From NCBI GenBank assembly GCA_045132495.1, contig JBGUSK010000105.1, positions 1-18,275 of the forward strand: a DNA stretch of 18,275 nt, written 5' to 3'. Positions 14,118-18,275 of this stretch are shown piece by piece. The number at the start of each line of letters is the position of its first letter. Within the stretch, counting starts at the first letter, position 1. Source of the stretch: UBA11524 sp045132495 (lineage in GTDB: Bacteria > Bacillota > Clostridia > Christensenellales > Aristaeellaceae). The notes below the pieces were generated by a model. It did no database searches. It saw only the letters and a program-made list of their open reading frames with translations, and was not told the DNA's origin. Position numbers and translations under genes: made by a program.

Positions 14118-15380
14118 TTAATCCAGTTCGCAGGGGCAGGCGACGCAGCCCTTGACGGCGGACGCAGCAGCCACGGCAGGAGAGGCCAGGATGACCTCGC
14201 TCTTCACATGGCCCATGCGGCCCACGAAGTTGCGGTTGGTGGTGGCGACGGCGCGTTCGCCCTCGCACATGCAGCCCATATGGCCGCCCAGGCAGGGGCC
14301 GCAGGTGGGGGTGCTGACCGCGCAGCCAGCCTCAATAAAGATCTGCGTATAACCCTTCTGGATGCATTCCATGTAGATGTCCTGGGTGGCGGGGATGACG
14401 ATGCAGCGCACGCCGTCAGCCACCTTGCGGCCCTTGAGGATCTCCGCAGCGATGCGCATATCGGAGATGCGGCCGTTGGTGCAGGAGCCGATGACCACCT
14501 GGTCGATGGGCAGACCTGCGACCTGGTCCACGGTCTTGGTGTTGGAGGGCAGGTGGGGCAGAGACACGGTGGGCTTCAGCTCGCTCAGGTTGATCTCGAC
14601 CACCTGGTCGTACTCTGCATCCTCGTCGGCTTCGAAGGCGCTCCATTCGCGGTCAACACGGCCGGACACATACTCGATGGTCTTCTCGTCCACCGGGAAG
14701 ATGCCGTTCTTGCCGCCGGCCTCGATGGCCATGTTGGCGATGGTGAAGCGGTCGTCCATGGACAGCTCCCACACGCCCTCGCCGGTGAACTCGATGGACT
14801 TGTACAGTGCGCCGTCCACGCCGATCAGGCCGATCAGGTGGAGGATGACGTCCTTGCCGGAGACCCACTTGCCCATCTTGCCGGTCAGCACCACCTTGAT
14901 GGCGCTGGGCACCTTGAACCAGTTCTCACCCGCAGCCATACCGGCGGCCATATCGGTGGAGCCCACGCCCGTGGAGAACGCACCCAGTGCGCCGTAGGTG
15001 CAGGTATGGCTGTCCGCGCCGATGATCACTTCGCCGGGAGCGACGATGCCCTTCTCCGGCAGCAGCGCGTGCTCAATGCCCACAGCGCCCACGTCGTAGA
15101 AGTGCTTGATGTCAAACCGCTTGGCAAAATCACGGGCGGTCTTGCACAGCTGGGCGGACTTGATGTCCTTGCAGGGGGTGTAGTGATCCAGCACGATGGC
15201 GATCTTGTTCTTGTCGAACACGCGGTCAAAGCCGGCCTTGTCGAACACATCGACGGCCACGGGGGTAGTCACGTCGTTGCCCAGGACCAGGTCCAGCTTG
15301 GCCTCGATCAGGTCGCCGGCCTTTACGGATTCCAGACCCGCATGGGCGGCGAGGATCTTTTGCGTCATGGTCATGCCCAT
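14118..15380 (-). CDS. leuC: 3-isopropylmalate dehydratase large subunit
   Basis: A 420-aa aconitase-family subunit that carries the 4Fe-4S cluster for the isopropylmalate isomerase reaction. The three cluster cysteines are C300 (SCTNGR) and C360/C363 (CGPCLGGHMG). DHYTPCKD (65-72), GADSHTCTYGALGAF (121-135) and STGVGSTD (136-143) line the active site. The length fits the roughly 420-residue clostridial/archaeal type that pairs with a short LeuD, rather than the 466-residue E. coli type. The start at 15380 has only a modest GAAGGT 7 bases upstream; ATGs at 15374 and 15368 are in frame but more distant. leuA ends 33 bases before it. Confidence 0.97.
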   Translation of the reverse strand: MGMTMTQKILAAHAGLESVKAGDLIEAKLDLVLGNDVTTPVAVDVFDKAGFDRVFDKNKIAIVLDHYTPCKDIKSAQLCKTARDFAKRFDIKHFYDVGAVGIEHALLPEKGIVAPGEVIIGADSHTCTYGALGAFSTGVGSTDMAAGMAAGENWFKVPSAIKVVLTGKMGKWVSGKDVILHLIGLIGVDGALYKSIEFTGEGVWELSMDDRFTIANMAIEAGGKNGIFPVDEKTIEYVSGRVDREWSAFEADEDAEYDQVVEINLSELKPTVSLPHLPSNTKTVDQVAGLPIDQVVIGSCTNGRISDMRIAAEILKGRKVADGVRCIVIPATQDIYMECIQKGYTQIFIEAGCAVSTPTCGPCLGGHMGCMCEGERAVATTNRNFVGRMGHVKSEVILASPAVAAASAVKGCVACPCELD

Positions 15381-15413
15381 AAGAGATACCTTCTTTCTTT
15401 GTGGCTGAGTGTA

Positions 15414-16967
15414 TCAGCGGGAGGGATTGATGCGCTGGCGCTTGGCTGTATAGGCACGTAGCTTGTTCATCGCGCGCAGGTAAGCGCGGACGGAAGCGTC
15501 CACAATATTGGTGTGCAGACCGCGGCCAGTGAAGGTGCGGTCATCGCAGGTGAGCTTCACGGTGACCTCGCCCATGGTCTCTTTGCCGGAAGAAATGCTG
15601 GAAATGCGGTAAAGGTCGAAGGAGTGATCCACAGGGCGGACAATGTGGTTGATGGCCTCGAAAGCAGCATCCACTGGACCGTCGCCGGTGCAGGCCTCGG
15701 TGAAGGTCTGGCCGTCCAGGCTCAGGCTGACCACGCAGGTGGAGGTGGTCTTGTTGGAGGTGTGTACATCGAACCACTCCAGCTTGTAGCCTTCTACGTC
15801 GTCACTATCGTTGGCGGCCGTCTGATGGGTCACGATGGCGACCAGGTCGTCATTGGTGACGGACTTCTTCTTGTCACACAGCACCTTGAATTCCTCAAAG
15901 CAGCGCTGCAGCTCGACCTCGTCCAGCTCGTAGCCCATTTCCTTCAGGCGGGCAGACAGGGCATGCTTGCCTGAGTGCTTGCCCAGGACGATGTTGTCGA
16001 TCACCACGCCCACGCTTTCGGGGGTGAGGATCTCGTAGGTCTTCTTGTTCGCCAGTACGCCATGCTGGTGGATGCCGCTCTCATGGCGGAAGGCATTCAC
16101 GCCGACGATGGGCTTGTTCAGCGGCGCGTTCTGGCCGATGATGTTGTACACGGTCTTGGATGCGCGGAAGATCTGCGTCGTGTCGATGCGGCAGTCATGC
16201 TCGGTGAAGATATCCGGGCGGGTATGCATCGCCATGACGACCTCCTCCAGGGAGGTGTTGCCTGCGCGCTCGCCCAGGCCATTGATGGTGCATTCGATCT
16301 GCCGTGCGCCGCCCAGCACGCCGGCCAGGGCGTTGGCGGTGGCCATGCCCAGGTCGTTGTGGCAGTGGACAGAAAATTCGACCTTGTCCGAATCCGGCAC
16401 GCCGTAGCGGATGGCTTCGATCATCGCGCGCATCTCATCCGGCGTGGTGTAGCCTGTGGTGTCGGGGATGTTGACGACGGTTGCGCCGTTCTTGATGGCC
16501 AGGTCAACGACCTTGATCAGGAAGTCCACGTCAGAGCGGGTCGCGTCTTCGCAGGAGAACTCGATATTGCTCGTGTACTTCTTCGCATGAGCAACCATGG
16601 CGGCGGTGCGCTCCAGCACCTGCTCGGGGGTCATCTTCAGCTTGTACTCCATGTGGAGGGGGCTGGTGGCGATGAACAGGTGGATGCGGGGGTCAGCCGC
16701 GTCCTTGACGGCTTCCCAGGCGCAGTCGATGTCTTTCACCGTCGCGCGGGCCAGGGAGGCCACGGAGCAGTCCTTCACCGTGCGGGCGATGGTCTGTACG
16801 GACTCAAAGTCGCCAGGGGAGGCGATGGCAAAGCCAGCCTCAATCACATCGACCTTCAAGCGCTCCAGGCAGCGCGCCACCTCGATCTTTTCCTTCAGAT
16901 TCATCGAACAGCCGGGGGACTGTTCGCCGTCACGCAGCGTGGTGTCAAAAATCTTGATCTGGCCCAT
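15414..16967 (-). CDS. leuA: 2-isopropylmalate synthase
   Basis: A 517-aa enzyme that condenses acetyl-CoA with 2-ketoisovalerate, the committed step of leucine synthesis. The TIM-barrel catalytic part has FDTTLRDGEQSPG (R12, D13), EAGFAIASPGDFE, the metal histidines H201 and H203 in VHCHNDLG, and N237 in ERAGNTSLEE. HESGIHQHG follows the barrel. A complete C-terminal LeuA regulatory domain (about 385-512, with GDGPVDAAF and YRISSISSGKETMGEV) predicts leucine feedback inhibition. The length suits LeuA; citramalate or homocitrate synthase is less likely because leuC, leuD and leuB follow directly. AGGAGGT lies 7 bases before the ATG. Confidence 0.96.
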   Translation of the reverse strand: MGQIKIFDTTLRDGEQSPGCSMNLKEKIEVARCLERLKVDVIEAGFAIASPGDFESVQTIARTVKDCSVASLARATVKDIDCAWEAVKDAADPRIHLFIATSPLHMEYKLKMTPEQVLERTAAMVAHAKKYTSNIEFSCEDATRSDVDFLIKVVDLAIKNGATVVNIPDTTGYTTPDEMRAMIEAIRYGVPDSDKVEFSVHCHNDLGMATANALAGVLGGARQIECTINGLGERAGNTSLEEVVMAMHTRPDIFTEHDCRIDTTQIFRASKTVYNIIGQNAPLNKPIVGVNAFRHESGIHQHGVLANKKTYEILTPESVGVVIDNIVLGKHSGKHALSARLKEMGYELDEVELQRCFEEFKVLCDKKKSVTNDDLVAIVTHQTAANDSDDVEGYKLEWFDVHTSNKTTSTCVVSLSLDGQTFTEACTGDGPVDAAFEAINHIVRPVDHSFDLYRISSISSGKETMGEVTVKLTCDDRTFTGRGLHTNIVDASVRAYLRAMNKLRAYTAKRQRINPSR

Positions 16968-16991
16968 ACAGCATACCTCCTATATTATTTG

Positions 16992-17630
16992 TCACAGGGA
17001 TTCGATAAATTTCGCGATCTTGTTGGTCAGGATGATGTGCCCCGCGTCGTTGGGATGCAGCCCATCGGGCATATACTTCTCCTTCATGACGGGCACAGCG
17101 GGCTGGATACCGGAATTGGCCCACAGATCCAGCAACGGCAGGGAGTAATACTCCGCTGCTTTGCGGATCGCGTCTACATAGTCCGCGAGCACCTTGCCGT
17201 GCATGTTGGGCTCATTTTCCGTGGAACGATGCAGGGGCGTCATGACCATGATGGTAGCTTCGGGATACTTCTCCAGCAGGGATGTGTACAGCACATGCAG
17301 CGCGCCGCAGAAGGTATCCACCGTACTGTCGGAGAACACGCCGAAAGGAGCGTCGCCATGGCCGAAGTCATTCGTACCGCCGAAGACGACGATCAGATCA
17401 GCATCCTCCTCCATTTCTGCCACGCGGGAGGGGAAGTCCAGGTCGTGACGGGGCCACTCGGAAGGCTTCGTCTGCCTGGCGAGGCGGGTGCCGCCGATGC
17501 CATAGCATCGGGTGATGGCGCCGTATTGTTCAGCGATCAGGCTGGTGAACTGCTTCTCCACAGAGGAGCAGCCATGACCCTCAGTGATGGAATCGCCGAG
17601 AAAGTTGATCTTCAGACCCTGCAGGTTCAT
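16992..17630 (-). CDS. SGNH/GDSL-family hydrolase
   Basis: A 212-aa serine esterase/lipase of the SGNH type, with all four blocks present: nucleophile S14 in LGDSITEG, G47 in GIGGTRLA, N87 in VFGGTNDFG, and the D189/H192 pair in PDGLHPND. No signal peptide is visible, so it is probably cytoplasmic. The substrate cannot be told; members deacetylate or deacylate sugars, lipids or other esters. It sits between ilvD and leuA, 24 bases ahead of leuA, so it is almost certainly in the same transcript. GGAGG lies 6 bases before the ATG. It has no known role in branched-chain amino-acid synthesis. Confidence 0.93.
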   Translation of the reverse strand: MNLQGLKINFLGDSITEGHGCSSVEKQFTSLIAEQYGAITRCYGIGGTRLARQTKPSEWPRHDLDFPSRVAEMEEDADLIVVFGGTNDFGHGDAPFGVFSDSTVDTFCGALHVLYTSLLEKYPEATIMVMTPLHRSTENEPNMHGKVLADYVDAIRKAAEYYSLPLLDLWANSGIQPAVPVMKEKYMPDGLHPNDAGHIILTNKIAKFIESL

Positions 17631-17653
17631 AAAATTCCTCCGGGATTTTTGGT

Positions 17654-17771
17654 AATGCGGAATGCGTAATGCGTAATTCGGAATTTAGAATGTGGGAACG
17701 GCTGCGGTTGGCGTTGGCTTGGAATGGCCACAGTAACCAAATTCCGCATTCTGAATTCCGAATTCCGAATT
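17654..17771. repeat. MITE-like dispersed inverted repeat, copy 2
   Basis: This is the same family as the element at 10867-11002. The left arm (17654-17686) is made of GGAATGCG/TAATTCGG-like units, and the shared core is GGCTGCGGTTGG (from 17700), then AACCAAATTCCG and a hexameric right arm to 17771. The interior differs from copy 1 (52 against 67 bases). The inner GGTTG/CAACC pair of copy 1 is kept here as GGTTG/TAACC (G-U). It fills the ilvD/SGNH spacer. Confidence 0.85.
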
Positions 17772-17800
17772 TCCTTGAATGATCTTCGATCATTCAAGGA
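17772..17800 (-). terminator. Perfect 13-bp hairpin over the ilvD stop codon
   Basis: TCCTTGAATGATC (17772-17784) pairs perfectly with GATCATTCAAGGA (17788-17800) around a TTC loop. The ilvD stop TGA (17792-17790) lies in one arm, so the last codons form the stem. On the - strand it is followed by AAATTCGG, not a T run, so it may protect or attenuate the message rather than terminate it. Confidence 0.5.
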
Positions 17801-18275
17801 TCGCGCCCTTGTCAGCAGAGCTGACCAGCTTGGCATAACGGGCCAGATAGCCGGTCTTGACCTTGGGCTCGGGGCAGACCCACTTGGCGCGGCGTTCGGC
17901 CAGCACTTTGTCGGATACCTTCAGCTCGATGGAGCAATTCGGGATGTCGATGGCGATCAGGTCGCCCTCTTCTACCAGCGCGATCAGGCCGCCTGCAGCG
18001 GCTTCGGGGCTCACATGGCCGATGGATGCGCCGCGGGTTGCGCCGGAGAAACGGCCGTCGGTCAGCAGGGCAACGGATTCGCCCAGCCCCATGCCGCAGA
18101 TGGCGGAGGTGGGGTTCAGCATCTCGCGCATGCCAGGGCCGCCCTTGGGGCCCTCGTAGCGGATGACCACCACGTCACCGGGGACGATCTTGCGGGCATA
18201 GATGGCGGCGATGGCGTCCTCCTCGGAGTCAAACACGCGGGCAGGGCCTTCGTGCTTCATCATCTCGGGAGCCAC
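17790..18275 (-). CDS. ilvD: Dihydroxy-acid dehydratase, C-terminal part
   Basis: The last 161 codons of IlvD; the N-terminal two thirds, including the Fe-S cysteines, lie beyond the window edge. IlvD dehydrates 2,3-dihydroxy-isovalerate and 2,3-dihydroxy-3-methylvalerate to the keto acids for valine, leucine and isoleucine. Recognisable family segments are VVIRYEGPKGGPGMREML, GLGESVALLTDGRFSGATRG and GHVSPEAAAGGLIALVEEGD, followed by a normal C terminus (GYLARYAKLV...GAILE). The GTG at the edge is not taken as the start. It supplies 2-ketoisovalerate to LeuA, encoded downstream. Confidence 0.96.
   Translation of the reverse strand: MAPEMMKHEGPARVFDSEEDAIAAIYARKIVPGDVVVIRYEGPKGGPGMREMLNPTSAICGMGLGESVALLTDGRFSGATRGASIGHVSPEAAAGGLIALVEEGDLIAIDIPNCSIELKVSDKVLAERRAKWVCPEPKVKTGYLARYAKLVSSADKGAILE

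Noticed and set aside
15975..17669. A 564-codon open frame on the + strand opposite leuA and the SGNH gene.
   Set aside because: Mirror frame of well-supported genes, with the same low-information composition and no start signal.
16968..17789. A T-box or leucine attenuator ahead of the leu genes.
   Set aside because: The leuA upstream gap is 24 bases and the ilvD/SGNH spacer is filled by a repeat; no specifier stem, T-box core or leader peptide with Leu codons was seen.

Overview
The window reads as a chromosomal segment of a GC-rich member of the Clostridia (Bacillota), probably an uncultured gut-type Eubacteriales. The reasons are strong AGGAGG ribosome-binding sites, sigma-A type promoters, a TIGR03905/TSCPD small protein, a double CxxC zinc-ribbon protein, a DUF815 ATPase, Thr-Pro-rich surface proteins, and dispersed palindromic repeats of the kind common in that group. 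The organism assignment is inference; the sequence carries no rRNA.

Region 1 (1-4040, mostly + strand). The 3' end of tuf is followed by a strong terminator. A small beta-propeller-like orphan then lies on the opposite strand. Next come a small four/five-cysteine TSCPD protein coupled to a compact DEAD-box RNA helicase, and a membrane-anchored metallophosphoesterase. After these is a 351-base gap that is not empty: a near-consensus promoter (3402-3430) drives about 230 nt of highly structured, apparently non-coding RNA (about 3437-3664) that runs into a 93-aa zinc-ribbon protein gene. A near-perfect bidirectional terminator (4012-4040) closes this block.

Region 2 (4052-8881, - strand) is a cell-surface/signalling block. 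A secreted or membrane-anchored coiled-coil protein contains eight 21-residue repeats. An ECF-type sigma factor follows, and its gene overlaps by 8 nt with a 953-aa transmembrane protein. That protein has the layout expected of an anti-sigma sensor: a short cytoplasmic head, one membrane helix, a Thr-Pro stalk of about 180 residues, and four related extracellular domains separated by further Thr-Pro linkers. It is the best candidate here for a little-described system.

Region 3 (8899-18275, - strand) is a branched-chain amino-acid cluster. In transcription order it is ilvD (cut by the window edge), an SGNH hydrolase, leuA, leuC, leuD, leuB, a DUF815 AAA ATPase, ilvA (with an ACT domain) and a GNAT acetyltransferase. 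LeuA-CD-B make 2-ketoisocaproate from 2-ketoisovalerate, the product of IlvD. IlvA makes the 2-ketobutyrate that feeds isoleucine synthesis. The spacers between ilvD/SGNH, leuD/leuB, leuB/DUF815 and DUF815/ilvA each hold a dispersed inverted-repeat element. Two of these (10867-11002 and 17654-17771) are copies of one MITE-like family. No T-box or other leader is visible for the leu genes in this window; any leader would have to lie upstream of ilvD, beyond 18275.
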